Of a stretch of DNA of 64,000 nucleotides, positions 31,064 through 42,777 are shown piece by piece. The number at the start of each line of letters is the position of its first letter. The first letter of the stretch is position 1. This DNA is from Neurospora tetraspora. Its lineage: Eukaryota; Ascomycota; Sordariomycetes; Sordariales; Sordariaceae. The stretch spans positions 1,426,001-1,490,000 of the forward strand of contig NW_026944391.1 in assembly GCF_033439725.1 (NCBI RefSeq). Reading direction: 5' to 3'. Both the position numbers and the translations under genes were made by a program. The notes beneath the pieces were generated by a model. That model made no database searches, had not been told where the DNA came from, and saw only the letters and a program-made list of their open reading frames with translations.

Positions 31064-31510
31064 TCAGCCAAACAACCCCAAAACAACCAACCCCAACCCC
31101 GCCCCCGCCAACAATCCCGGCCGCTCCAAGATATTGCTCCCATTCTTCTTTGAACTGCATGCCAAACACCCGCTAGTGGTCCTACCCCAACCACCTCTAC
31201 CCCCCTTGAATTGCGTGTTGTTGTTATACCCGTCTCCCTCCTGAAGATCTCCATGCACAGCTGCTGTTGCCGAGGGGCTCGAGGGGGGCTCGATGGTAGT
31301 GGGCGTGGCCATGGCTTGGGAGTACAAGCTTTTGGCGCCGTTGACGATGTCGTCCCAGGAGAGACGGGGGTTAAGGCCGTGCCCTTGAGCTGGGGCAGAA
31401 AGGGTGGGTGGAGGGGGAACGGAATAGTTGATTGAGGAAGAAGGAGGCAGTAGGGATGCCGTCGTGGAGGAGATTAGGAGGAGAACTTGGAGGCAGAGTA
31501 GGAGATGCAT
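31064..31510 (-). CDS. Small secreted protein, probably GPI-anchored
   Basis: 148 residues from the ATG at 31510. Signal peptide MHLLLCLQVLLLISSTTA; the middle is rich in Pro, Ser and Thr with an N-glycosylation sequon (NNNT) and a CLAC pair. The C-terminus ends abruptly in a hydrophobic stretch with no basic stop-transfer (LLAGAGLGLVVLGLFG), preceded by the small residues NGSN. This is the typical pattern of a GPI-attachment signal; a short C-terminal membrane helix is the alternative. Upstream in-frame ATGs would bury the signal peptide, so they were not used. No known family. Confidence 0.6.
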   Translation of the reverse strand: MHLLLCLQVLLLISSTTASLLPPSSSINYSVPPPPTLSAPAQGHGLNPRLSWDDIVNGAKSLYSQAMATPTTIEPPSSPSATAAVHGDLQEGDGYNNNTQFKGGRGGWGRTTSGCLACSSKKNGSNILERPGLLAGAGLGLVVLGLFG

Positions 31511-31586
31511 TTTAATGAAAGGCAGAAAGTGAACTTTTGAGTGAAAGACAAGGTGCAAAGGTGGGAAAAAGGCAAGGACTGCTTGC

Positions 31587-31595
31587 GATTTATGC
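31587..31595 (-). promoter_or_regulatory. TATA-like box of the 31510 gene
   Basis: GCATAAATC on the minus strand, about 80 bp upstream of the ATG. Confidence 0.4.
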
Positions 31596-34500
31596 TGTAG
31601 AGAGAGTGTGGTGATACGGACACGACTGGAGGTACACCCGATCTTTGGTTGGCTATTCCAAGCTGATATATCTAGGATCTTTTCATTGAAGATGAGCACC
31701 CTCTTGATTGTTGCCTTGGGTGCATCATTGACTTGGAGCCTGGATATCTAACCCGGGGATTACGGCTTAGTCCTTTGTCACCGGCTTCTCACTTTGTGGG
31801 TGTTGGACGGCACGGGACCCTTTTGTGGGTCAGACCTCACTACAAGATGTTGGGGACACACTGGGCCTGCAAGAAGGGTATGAAATGTCCAAATATCGAG
31901 TGCATCTAATTGGGAGCTAGAATGGCTGTGTTTCACGCAGTTTGGGTCTCTACGTACCTATGTGTTCATCACCCCAAGATGGTACCAACTGAGCCACTGC
32001 ACGCTGAAGACCTGAATGTTATTTCCTTGCTTCAACATTCTGTCATCTCATCTTCCGCCACATATACGCCAAAGCTGGACCGCGTCATACCACTACCAGG
32101 CCCCAAGACACGCAAATAGACGCCTTGGGGTAATGGAATCTCAGCGACATCCATTGGCAGTGGCTTCTTCTCCTCTTGTTTTTTGCTTGCATCAGCCCTG
32201 TCTCTGCACATGGGTGTTGGAGATGTTCTTCATCGGCTTGGTCCACGTCCCTTGTGTCAGTCACTCGAACCCACATCGAATCCATCTTGCGTAGGCTACC
32301 CTACCGATCGGCTTCTGCTCCCCTTCCCCAACCAACATGTTCAATTGCTCCTCTTCTTTGATGGGCCGTCCGTAACCTGAAGTAGCTCTTCCACCCTCTC
32401 TTTTTTCTTGGGTGTGTTGAAGTGGAAATGAGTGAATCGGGTTTGTTCTCCTTGCCGTAATGGAAACGCTCATCATAAAGCTCCGTGAACTAATTGCAAC
32501 CCATTCCACCATCGCAGGGTGTGCTCCTCTATGCACCACTGAGAAATAACGCGGCTGCCGTGACTCCGTGAGTGTCTTCAAAGATGGCATTTGTCCGAAG
32601 TCCAGCCAAATTTTGCACCTTGATGGGGCTGATCATTGAACATGTGAAGGTCGGAGGCCTCAGGCCCTGAGATGCAAACCTGGAAGTGGCACAGAGTCTG
32701 TAGAACGTACCGACGCGGTACAAAGGTCTCGTGAATGAAAAATCCTCCATACGCCTGAGGCGTTTTTATCCTTCAGCCGGCGCTGGTAGCGCTTTGAGGG
32801 CCAGCTCAGACTCTTTGCCGTTGTTGAAGGCTCTCGAAGACACATGACTTGATTGTGGGCTGTGGCCACCGGCGTGGTGACCACTATCTTCTGTCACGAG
32901 CCTTGTCAACAGGATAGACGTTTATGTTTCTTGGGAGCCTTGGATCTCAGATTAATGATCAGGAAGTTTCTTTGCAGAAGACTGTGGTTGATCGGAGTTT
33001 CAGGTTCTGGTCGTGGGCAAGAGGAGGACCCAGAATCGGCTTTCTGGGCTTCGGCACCCAGACAGCGTTGAGAGGGTCCTTGTTCTTCTGTCATCCGAGT
33101 TGGGCGTCATGTAGTCCGCTGAACGCATCTTCTGCCGTGTGTGAGTATCGAAGCCTGATGGGCGAATGGGTTAGCGCGCGGTCACACCAAAGACTTGTGG
33201 CAATCTTGTACAGGGCAACTCCACGGCTTGACCTGGTTACAATTGGGCTGATAGCTCTCTGGAAACAAGGCGTCGTTGCCGGGATATGATGGTTGAGGGG
33301 TTTTCCAAAGGTCGGACGGCCTTCCGTGATAAAGCGAACGTCCTTTTGCAAACACCCTGAGCTCCCTTGGACGGGTGCTCGGTCTGGCGTTTGGCGTGGT
33401 GTTGAACATGTCCGTCGTTTTGGGCGGCATAGCCGCCTCGTGCGCCACAACTGTTGTTGTTGTTCTTGCCGCTCCCAAGCGCAAGCGCACAAAACTTGTT
33501 GTTAGCTGTAGGCGTAGGATCTGTGCAGGCGGAGATTCAAAGGAAATGAAGAGCGCAAGGACATAGTAAACAGAGCCCTATTATCTCGTTATCTTTTTCT
33601 GTGAGTTTGGATTGGGGGTGAACTCACGCCCTGCAAAGGACCAGTTTGTACGGCACCTAGAGGAAGTAAGAGGTTGTCGATACGGCCACAGCCCGAGTCG
33701 GAGACAACCCCGCGGAGCAGAGCCCAAGGACCCTGGAGCTCATGTGGCCTGGGCATCCCAAGTCGTTGAAGAGCAGGCCTTATTGGACCAGGTAAACTGC
33801 CCCTTTTCTCCGCCTCGAAATAGGCCAGCCGCGTGACGAGGCCGTCCTGTGTGGAGAGTTTGTTTTCGGTACCCTGCCCTCCTTTTCTACCCCTCCTTTT
33901 CCTTTCCTCTCTTCCTTGTCTTTCTTTTTCTCCCCAGCAACCACGAATCTCGTCGAAGTAAGTATCCTCCCCTCCCACAGCCCCGACTCCTTCTTCATCA
34001 TTGCCGTGTGGCCTCCCTCTCGTTAGTCGTGAGATCTACTACCCTGTTGCCCCTCAACCTCCAGCTGACGTTTTCCAAGCCGCGGATCTCATGATTTCGC
34101 CGCTGTTTTGCCAGACCAAAGTGAGTCAACCCTCAAGCCCCTCAACTCAGAGATCAATACTGACCATTGCTGCGCATTACGACAGGAACCATCAAGCAAC
34201 CACCGGTATGTAACGCTTTCTTTCGTTCGAATGATCGAATCGATAGATCTCATGTTGTGCCTGTTTCTTCCCATATTCGGACTACCAACGTAAACACAGC
34301 GAACCTTGTGTGTTCTGCTCGTCGAGATGTCTCTGTAAGAACTGTTCCTTAAAGAACGGATTTGGTGTCGTTTTCTGCCTGTAATGCTCGTTGTTGCCGC
34401 GCTGGTGCATTCCGCAACTTACCTATGTTCAGTGGAACCTTTTTATCGTAAGGTATTTCATCCCTCTCTTGTCGCGCCGTTTGTACCTCTATCATATTGC

Positions 34501-35839
34501 AGCATTCCTGTAAACGTTACTCAAATTTCTTGAGGCGCCTGAGACGCGTCCTGAGATCAGCAAGAAGCTCTGGAACACAATAAGGGCACTAGGAGGCGCA
34601 CAGGCGATGGTCACGTTTATTCTCACGGCTTGGTCTTCTGTCGGCGAGTTTTCCACAACAACTTCGATGTCATTGGCCTCAATTTGGGTGCGCCAGTGCA
34701 AGACTGGCGGCTCGAACGGCTCAAAGGCCAAGGTAGCCGCAAAGCGCAAGGAAGTAGCCACGAATAAGATTTCTCGATGGCATTGCTGGCAGCCATTGTT
34801 GGCAGTGATGAAAGCCAAAGCACGTGGTGCAATGAGGTAAGAGCATCACCTAATCCACATATTGATCAAGGCCTCTAACCCTTTAACGATACTTTCAGTT
34901 CAAAAAGCATGTCAAGTCAGATCCGTCTCCATGACTATGTCCCATTTGCGCCCATCTACCCGGATGACGGCTTGGAGTTTGTCGACTTGTTGATTCCAGA
35001 ACCGGCACCTTTAAATTGGACAGACCTCACCACCAACTCCTCCTTAACCGACAGCCTTACAATGGAGCAGCAAGAGTCCACATTTCAAAGGCTGGAGGAA
35101 CGACAGCTGTCGCTGTCACCAGGCCGATGACCATGGAGATGACCACCAACACCAACTGCGGAGATGCCTCCACCGGTGTATCTTGATGTGGAATCACGCC
35201 CTTGTCCAAAAAAAGCAAGGATCACAAAAAGAAGTCGGAGAAGAAATCAGCAGCACCCAGGGTTCCTATCACTTCTCGTATTCGATATCAGGACTCGTGG
35301 TATGCTCAATCATACGACCCAACTACAACACCGAATACACCTTGATAACAAGGTTACCGTAGTCTTCTTGCACGGCATCGAAGCCCAGGACAATCACCAC
35401 TTGACTTTGCTTCAAGTTGCCGAGCAAAAGGCAAGCGAAGGAGAAGCCAGAGTGTGAAGAGCAAGATGCCGCGAAAAGACTTCGGTCGTTTGGCTAGGTG
35501 GAAGCCGCCCAACAATGAAGTCCCCCGCTGACTTATTCGGGCCCACTTTTCGACTTCGACAAGTTGGCAATGTAAAAAGACAACAGAGAATTACCAGAAG
35601 ACAATACTCTTTTCCATCAATACCTCCAATCAGACTAAACTCTCCTCAAATAACGGTACTTCAGACGGCAGGCTCCCTCAAACCTTGGACAATGGGCTGC
35701 TGCGAGTTGCTTGTCTTGCCGCTGGTGTATAAAAGTCTTTGGTGTAGTTGAACAGTTTGCGAACGCCTACGGGTTAACAGCGTAGTCTTTTCCGGGCTTT
35801 CGGGCATCGTTCTCTTCGGTCTTCAACAATACAAGCCAA
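31596..35839. other. 4.2-kb stretch with no convincing gene
   Basis: GC-moderate, not RIP-mutated. Frames on both strands are short and shadow each other. The best candidates are 34909-35130 (plus, 73 residues, MSSQIRLHDYVPFAPIYP..., preceded by an acceptor-like TTTCAG) and a hydrophobic stretch near 33375-33500 (plus) with GxxxG-like spacing followed by KRKR. Neither has a signal, domain or supporting neighbour, so neither is called. Confidence 0.4.
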
Positions 35840-38065
35840 TGTAGTAGCACAATCTCGGCCCGGTCCGTCCCACCATCACGTCCGAGACGGAAGAGGTATT
35901 GTTAGTATAGGAATAAACCAGCCTAGTTAAGAATTCCGCCCTAATCAACGAATATAATGATATTTCGGGCAGCGAGAAAGCTACGGTGAATAGTATTGAA
36001 GAGACAGTTGAGGAGCAGGATCTAATGGAGGAGTATGTTCTGGAGCAGTGCATTCGTTTTATACGGGGTGGCTTTTGGTCCAGCTTTTGCGGACATACTT
36101 AGCGGGCAATTCTGGCTAGCCTCCCCTCTCGTAGTTGCGAAACCGGTGCCGGACTCTAGCTTTAGTCCTCGTCTCGGAAACCCCTGTGCCGACTAGGCGG
36201 AGGTGGCCTTCCCCTTTGTTGCCCTAGGTTTTGTGCTTGTGGGTGGCGAGGGCGAGGATGCCGAAGCTTGGAAGGCCGGGGAAGTTACCGATAACGAAGA
36301 CGACGACGAGAGTTTCCGTGCCCTTGGCGAAGGTTAGCCGGTCGTAGGCGGATAGCTCTTCGGAGCTGGTCCGTCTCCCGGCACCTTCGACTAGCCTCGG
36401 TACCAGTAGTAGTCGTAGTAGTAGGAAAAGGGCTAGGGTTTTGTTCGCCTACGCGAGCCTGCACCGTATGCCGCTCGTACCGGTTACGGGAATGGCGAGT
36501 AGTGGTAGTAGCCCGCCCTTCCCGCTCGCCCGATATCGCCTTTGCCGTACGACCCCCTCTACGGGCAGGACTGTGTGCCCCTGTGGCCCGAGGAGCGTTC
36601 TTTTGTGACGGCTGGTGCCCACTGGCACAGTAGCCTCCCCCCTCGCCCTCCTCCTTAGGAGCAGCCTCCTTTGCCTTTTGTGGTACTAATTGGTGACTAT
36701 ACCCCCGGCTAGTTCCCTTCTCGCCCTGCTTTTTTGCCGCCCGGCCAGTTCCTTGGCCGCCCTGTCCCTTAACCGTACTACCACTACGAGCAGCAGTGGC
36801 CGTGGCACTAGTAGTAGTAGTGGCAATAGTAGTAGTAACCCCTTCCTCCTTCGGCGCCCTATGGCAGCCAGGGTCTCTACGGTGCTAGCCCGTAGAGGGC
36901 TGTACTTCCTTCCCAGCAGTACGGCAGCCAATACCTAGCTAGCCAGTACCCTGTGGCGCCCTCGGGCGACCACTATAATAACAATAGCGAGGATGACGAT
37001 GATAGGTTGGCCCGCGGGATTGACGCCAGCCTGTAAGACGACGATAACGAGGATATGGCCCGCGCTATTGCCGCCAGCTTGGAAGACGTCCAAGCCGGTT
37101 ACTAACGCCCGCCGCCCTAAGCTTACGTCTAGCAGCCGGTCTTTGGCCTTACCCTCGCCGCCGTGGTCACCTCCCATCCCGCCTACGTAGTGGATGAAGA
37201 GGGGTGGGAGCTGTATGACCCGGCGGCGTTGGTCGATGTCCCCATCGAGCACGACGACGAGCAGCAGCAGCAGCCGGTTCCTTCCCTTCCCGCGCCTGTC
37301 CCTGTGCCGCCCCCTGTCTCTGGCCCTCCGTTTTCTGCCCCGGTCAACCCCGGTCGTGGCCGTTTCCGCCGGTCCCCAACGCCCCAGCCGGACCCCCGTC
37401 TTGCCCTCTGGCGTCAGGAAAGGCGTCGCTTCGCTGGCAACGTCACGATCGAGACGCACCACCCCGCCGTCAAGCGCGCCAAAGCCGCCGTCCACCGCCC
37501 TCTCCAGACCCCGGACGGCGTGCCGCAGCTGAGCTTTTTCGTCGACGGATCGATGGGCGACCGCCAGTTCGTCTCGCCGGCGGTGCAGAGCCCTGAGGGC
37601 GAGCGGTATCAGCAGCAGGACGTGGAGCATCCTGCCGGCGAATCGGGCGGTGTGCGCGCCAAGGACTTCACGATTGGTAGCTGGAGCAGCGAAAAGGTCT
37701 TCTCTCCGGATATGGCTGAAATGGCGGCCCTTGCGCAGGCAATGTGTATGTCGGTCAACTTCCTGGATAGTCCCGACCCCAGTAAGAAGCCTACAGTGGC
37801 AAACCTTGAAATCTTTTCGGACTCTCGCGAGTGTTTGGGTTTCCTCCAGGCAACCAAAGCTCATCGCGCCCCAAAGGAGCTCCGCCCAATCGTCAAGGCC
37901 ATCGTTTGGATGAGCCATTACCTGAAGGAAAGGGGGAGTAGTGTCCAGTTGTTCTGGAACAAACGGTGTTGTGCGCTGGGCCCGGGCTTGGCAGATGCGG
38001 CTGCTGGGGCGTGGAGGGACAATAGGGGGCACATCTATTATAGCCAGGGGCATGTCGACCTGTAG
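35840..38065 (+). pseudogene. RNase H-domain gene with UIM-like motifs, RIP-mutated 5' part
   Basis: The 3' part is open from 37133 to TAG at 38063-38065 and encodes a type 1 RNase H fold: FFVDGS, AEMAAL, FSDSRE and GLADAAAG supply the four expected acidic residues. Before it lies a Pro-rich stretch. Upstream in the same frame are two UIM-like helices (DRLARGIDASL and EDMARAIAASLEDV) and a Gln/Tyr/Gly-rich low-complexity region. The upstream part is peppered with TAG/TAA where CAG/CAA would be expected (for example 37034 and 37130), while CAG runs are intact after 37,260. No in-frame ATG starts the 3' part, so the gene is broken. The RNase H domain might derive from a retroelement. Confidence 0.7.
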
Positions 38066-39203
38066 CAAAGGGACGGCATCCTCGATCGGCTACATGAAGA
38101 TCTTCGTGCCGCTAGGAACTCTGTCGCGAGGAAGGCTGCTCGTGCGGCCGAGAAGGCTGCCGCTAGGAAAGAGAGAATCCCTTTGATCCCGTTCGCAGGC
38201 GTCATTCTGTCAGCTTGGGCGTGTTGGTGTCGCGGTTGTTGACGATGACATTTCCGCTTGGGCGATGGTTGGGTTCTGTTAGCGGGTTAGCGCTATACGC
38301 GCCAGTTCTAGGGGTTGACGCTAGCACTCACACTAGCTTTCATCAGATTGCCAGTGAAAAAAAGGGGCATGGGGCATGTTTCAAGGGCACGCGTTCGGTC
38401 AGAGGTCCCTCCATATGCTGCCGTGAACTTGTGGGAGAATACATCGGGGCATAGGCGATGTATTGGTGAAGCGTTGATACTGAAGCCTCCAGACGGCTTG
38501 TATACAACGTCTCCGGTTCTGGTTGAGAGACAGCTATGCCTCTGTGGCTGCTATGGTAATCGTACTAATACGCGCTGCTGGCCTAGTCTTATATTACGTC
38601 GCTACTCTGGCTCGCTCAATCGTATCCCATTCGTATCTGTTCGTTCGCAGTTTCGTTGATTGTGCTTTCTCGCTGGCGGGATGTTGTCTTGCAACGTTGC
38701 CTTCGTTCGTAGAAGAACGATGGCGAAGGAACAGTTATATACCCTCGAACAAAGGGAAAAACGCGTTGACGTGATCAAAAGTAAATATTATTATGTTTGT
38801 GACCAGTACACTGGCGCGCGCACATAGTTTGTTGGGCGGTTTTGTGTCGCCATTTTGTTGCTTGCGTGATGTTTTGATGTTGGATGGACTGACGTTCCAA
38901 GACATGACAGCATGTCGTTCAGAGTGGAGACTATCATCGGATGGAAACCCACAGATAAGTAAATGGTAGCCAATCATTTACCGTTATACATCCGGACAAG
39001 GCCTTGTCTCCCGTCTGCCCCTCATTGCCCCGCACTTTTGATATCAACTTTCTTTTCGACTGTCGCCAAACCAACAACACAATTTTCTTCCATCAACCCA
39101 CCCAAGTTCATCACGCAACCCGAATTCCGTTCATTACGTCCCTCTTTTAACGACAAATTCACACGAATCCTCTCGGACTTTCAAGGCTTCAAGCCCGCAA
39201 GGC
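38066..39203. other. No gene recognised
   Basis: Unique-looking sequence with only short frames on both strands. Confidence 0.4.
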
Positions 39204-39485
39204 CTAGCTTGCACCCACACAACCACCACCCCCTCCACCTCCGCCCTCACCACCACCTCCCCCACTGCCGCCTTCACCACCACCAAGTCCTCCACCGCCG
39301 CCGCCATGTCCGCCGTCGCCTCCCCATCCTCCTGAGATGGGTTGCGGCCCAGGTAAACCATGCATGCGCTCACTTCCTGTGTTATAACGCTTCCGTCGAG
39401 CACACAGCCATCCAATGGAGCAGCACAAGCCGAATACAACCGCCACGGCCAAACATGCGCCCACAATATCGAGGGTATCCGCCAT
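39204..39485 (-). CDS. Small membrane protein with poly-Gly tail
   Basis: 93 residues. An N-terminal membrane helix (about 7-27, IVGACLAVAVVFGLCCSIGWLC in essence) contains three to four Cys at its inner end, followed by ARRKRYN. The tail is about 45 residues of nearly pure Gly with Glu, Ser and His (GGHGGGGGGLGGGEGG...), ending GCVGAS. The layout (MAD start, membrane segment, Cys cluster, basic patch, Gly-rich tail) is shared with the genes at 16541 and 18182. The overlapping minus-strand frame is a shadow. Function unknown. Confidence 0.55.
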   Translation of the reverse strand: MADTLDIVGACLAVAVVFGLCCSIGWLCARRKRYNTGSERMHGLPGPQPISGGWGGDGGHGGGGGGLGGGEGGSGGGGGEGGGGGGGGCVGAS

Positions 39486-40290
39486 GGAGAAACGTACAAG
39501 TCCGACGGTTGATATTATTTCTCGTATTCTCTTGCTGTCTGCTCCTCTGTATTGACGAGCATGATTCCGTCAATACTTGATCTAGTGTGCTTTCCGGCCC
39601 CGGGTTGACATACCTGTGGAGGTCAGATGTCCAACCTGACGTTCGAAAATCTTGAGGTTGGTTATTGGCACACGGAGACAGACGGGGATGCCAGGAAAGC
39701 CCCTGCATAAGTAACTTCTGAGAAGCTAGTAGTAACACACAGCAGTTGCATACGAACAGATGATTCGGATCTGTCCTTCAGGCATTGCAGAGGTTTGTCC
39801 TATTTAGCTATTTCTCTTGTTGCACAGATGTTCTGGGCTCAGCTTGACCTCCGAGTTTGTCTTCAATTTGGTTACACTCGACCGAGCAAACCAGACTCGT
39901 CATTCACGTGTGGAACGTGGCACGCGCGATGTCGCTTTGCAGGCTGATAAACAGGTAGATCCAAGGGCCGAAAATCTATCATCTGCCCCTGGTTATGTAA
40001 TGGCTTTCTCGCTCTATCAACGCCACTCTAAAGCTTATGTTCTCATCACTCAAACCTTCGTTATACATCATCTAATTACTTCGCGACTGGCAGAGCACCC
40101 TTTTTGTACCTCCGACATTACTCTTGGGATGAAGTCAGTCGTTCATGTCTTCGGTGTTGTTGGTCGGCAAGTTTGCGAGCGCCAAGTGGTCTTGACCTCG
40201 ATTCTTGAGGGGGTCTGTTTGACTTTGACCATATGCTATTCGGTCTTATTGCTCTTGTTCTCGCATGCACATCTCCCTGTTCAAGCTTCC
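39486..40290. other. No confident gene
   Basis: A plus-strand frame (39817-40431, 204 codons) overlaps the candidate below. It has hydrophobic stretches but no clear signal peptide and lies opposite a TATA-supported minus frame, so it is not called. Confidence 0.3.
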
Positions 40291-40554
40291 TCATTGCCAC
40301 CTTCGTCGGCATTCTCGTTGAGCATCGTCATCCCAGTCCTCCTCTATCTCCTCCAAAATCCCCGCCCATGTCAACAGGAATACGACCGTGTGTGGATCGA
40401 GGGCTTCTACGTGAAGGAAGTGTTTCCATGAGTGTGTAATGTTATTACCGGTGTTAGCGGGTGTTGCTGGGTAAGGGAGAGATGTCGTTGGGACTGGAGG
40501 CATTGATGACGGAGTGCCGGTGGTCTGTGCGCTGGTGCAGGTCACCAGATGCAA
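40291..40554 (-). CDS. Possible small Thr/Pro-rich membrane protein
   Basis: 87 residues: a Thr/Ser/Pro stretch (TTGTPSSMPPVPTTSLPYP), one sequon (NIT), a short hydrophobic segment (TVVFLLTWAGIL) and a strongly acidic end (EEIEEDWDDD) with RECRRRW. There is no proper signal peptide, so a missing upstream exon or a non-coding frame are both possible. It is kept because a good TATA box lies 53 bp upstream on this strand and the plan resembles its neighbours. Confidence 0.35.
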   Translation of the reverse strand: MHLVTCTSAQTTGTPSSMPPVPTTSLPYPATPANTGNNITHSWKHFLHVEALDPHTVVFLLTWAGILEEIEEDWDDDAQRECRRRWQ

Positions 40555-40606
40555 GGGAGGAACTGGCTTAGAGCTGTGCTAGCACAGCGTTAGCACCTCT
40601 AGCGAT

Positions 40607-40616
40607 GTTTATAACC
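40607..40616 (-). promoter_or_regulatory. TATA-like box upstream of 40554
   Basis: GGTTATAAAC on the minus strand. Confidence 0.4.
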
Positions 40617-41296
40617 AAAACCAGTTGAGGGTGTGTTAGCAGTCTGATATGCATGGCAAAGACCCCTCACGCCTGATCGCGAACTTCTCTGGCTGCAGCC
40701 TTTGGAAAAGTTCAAACGACCGAACAACGACATCCCCTTCCCCCGTCATCTCCCATTCTATTTTATTTCAATCTAAACCCCACCTCACGCCACCGGCAAT
40801 GCCAATTATTGAAGGCGCGCGGCAATGCTTCCGGCAGCAAGGATCCAACAATCCGTTCGTCACAACGGCAGACGGACGCTGACAATGTGGACAAAAACCA
40901 TCGGCGTCTGATTGAGGAAACAGGACCGGAGAACCAGGATCCGCAAATAAAGCGCCCGCAATGCTCTTTACCGAAGGCTGGGAAGATTTCAAGGGCAATA
41001 CAAAGCATTTTCTTACACGCTAAGCGCCTGAAAAGACCGGTGGTCACAGTCCGGCGACGGAGAGATCTGGCTTAGCCGCGGTGCTGCCAGGCCATTTACC
41101 AGTCAACTACAATAAACTTTTGAAGCAGAACCGAGCCTTTCAAGCGCGTCTCGACTTTCCTCAAGACTTATTCTATGTCTTTACACAATTTCCTTGACGG
41201 CCCTCGAGAACGCCCTTGCCGAATCCCTAGCACTGTCTCGACAACACCACCGACGAAACGACGAAAGGGCCAGTTCCCTACCAGTCTTGCTGCGAG
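40617..41296. other. No gene recognised
   Basis: Short frames on both strands without features; probably the promoter region of the 41297 gene. Confidence 0.35.
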
Positions 41297-42348
41297 ATGC
41301 ACCAGCACGTTCTCCTCCGCTTCACACTTGTCGTTCCGTTTGGCAGCTCCCGGGCTGTTGTAGTACCCAAACACGAGCCGCGAGATTTCCCCGTCGCCAA
41401 CTCGACGCGCGTGGTCGACAACACGACAATCTACTACCCCGGTCCTGTCGAACTCCGGGCAGTCCGCTCCGGAGAGACTCTTCCAAGAGCAATCCCAGAG
41501 ACGAGCACTACTCCTTCGGTAGCCGTATCCGAAGACGGCACCAGTGGCACAACCGAGAAGGACTTCCACAAAATCGACGGCAAGCATGTTTTGAAGAGAA
41601 CGGGACCACACGAGGAGGGTAAAAAGGGTATGCCCACCGAGACAGGGAACGAAGAATTCAAATAGGAAGAATTTACGAACAATGGATGATATGCGGGAAA
41701 TGGGTTCGTTCAAAAGTGGCATATAAATTGCGTTCGGTACTCTTTGCGGCCTTGTCTTTTTGGCGGTTCCTGGATTATTTTTGCGGGACTTAAGGGAGAT
41801 GCGTAAAAAGGAAAAAGAAAGGGAACGTGGGAGTAAACGAAGTTGGGGGGGTCGATGGGTTGCTGTCGGGGAGGCTATGAGATTCCCTATCACTCTTGTT
41901 ACAGATGTACGGTTCATCGAGGGGGTGATCGGGGTTCATGACGCGCGCCGCAATCTATACATTCATTACCTGTGTTTCTCCTTGGTTCTAATCGTGGATA
42001 GGCACGGAATACAATGCTAACGTGGTCTTCTCCCTAGAAACATCGACGGATGACCTTCGCACACCGCTTCCAACGGGGTATGGGATGACTGCTGGCGGTC
42101 ATAATTTCCCTGGAAAGGTCATCCCCAATGAAGCAATAAACAGACGGGAAAATGACAGCAAGGAGGGGAAGAAGTCATCCTCGTGTCCGTGCCAATGTCC
42201 AACAATCGAAGCTCCGAAGAAGAAGAAGAAGAAGAAGAAGCTGTCGAAAGGTGCAATTGCCGGAATTGCAGTTGGGTCGGTTGTGGGAGCTGCACTCCTC
42301 CTTTTCTTCGCTCTTCTGTGGCTCATCGAGAAATTCTTTAACTGGTAG
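41297..42348 (+). CDS. VPK-type signal-peptide protein joined to a poly-Lys membrane module
   Basis: Proposed exons 41297-41627 and 42038-42348 (213 residues). The 410-nt intron has a GTATGC donor, GCTAAC branch point and CTCCCTAG acceptor, and is in phase. Exon 1: MHQHVLLRFTLVVPFGSSRA, VVVPKHEP, then TTIYYPGPVELRAV, close to TTIYFPGP of the 25600 gene. Exon 2: Ser/Cys (SSSCPCQCP), eight Lys in a row, a membrane helix (IAGIAVGSVVGAALLLFFAL) and a seven-residue end. Poly-Lys on the outer side of a type I helix breaks the positive-inside rule. The two exons may therefore be separate genes, the second a tail-anchored cytosolic protein, and the first a copy truncated by TAG at 41663. Confidence 0.5.
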
Positions 42349-42770
42349 ACAACATATTTCAAGTTATATGTAACCAAAAGAAGGCATTACAAGGAGATAG
42401 GAGTCAGAGGACACGGGCAATAGACGAGGTTTCCCTTTGAACAGCAAACCATCGTGACACACTCGGTAGCGCTTAGATAGACACAGGAGCCACACTCTTG
42501 CTGATGAACGTCTCCCGCATATCGGTAGAGATCCACCTGCTCGGGTCAAATATTAGTAGTTCCTTCCCAAATTTACGCTTCGCGGCTTTACGATGAGATG
42601 TCGGCATGGCAGCACCCCGGTCGACTTAACAGATGTCTACAAACGAACCGCACGGTAATGTGCATCACGAAAGCTTGGAGATTCCGCGTGACAAGAATTT
42701 CTCCACTTCTTACAAGCTAGCGGCCTCAGAACGGAAGCTGATTCACGGCTAAGAATGGAGATATTTGTAG
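42349..42770. other. No gene recognised
   Basis: Intergenic between two plus-strand genes of the array. Confidence 0.4.
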
Positions 42771-42777
42771 ATATAAG
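42771..42777 (+). promoter_or_regulatory. TATA-like box of the 43021 gene
   Basis: ATATAAG, about 245 bp upstream of the ATG. Confidence 0.35.

Noticed and set aside
36935-38068. 377-codon minus-strand frame opposite the RNase H gene
   Set aside because: RNase H catalytic motifs are on the plus strand; the minus frame is Arg/Val/Asp-rich shadow sequence.
39817-40431. 204-codon plus-strand frame
   Set aside because: No usable signal peptide and it overlaps a minus-strand frame with a TATA box; too uncertain to call.
41168-41917. 249-codon minus-strand frame
   Set aside because: It is opposite a plus-strand signal peptide that belongs to a recognised family and has no features of its own.
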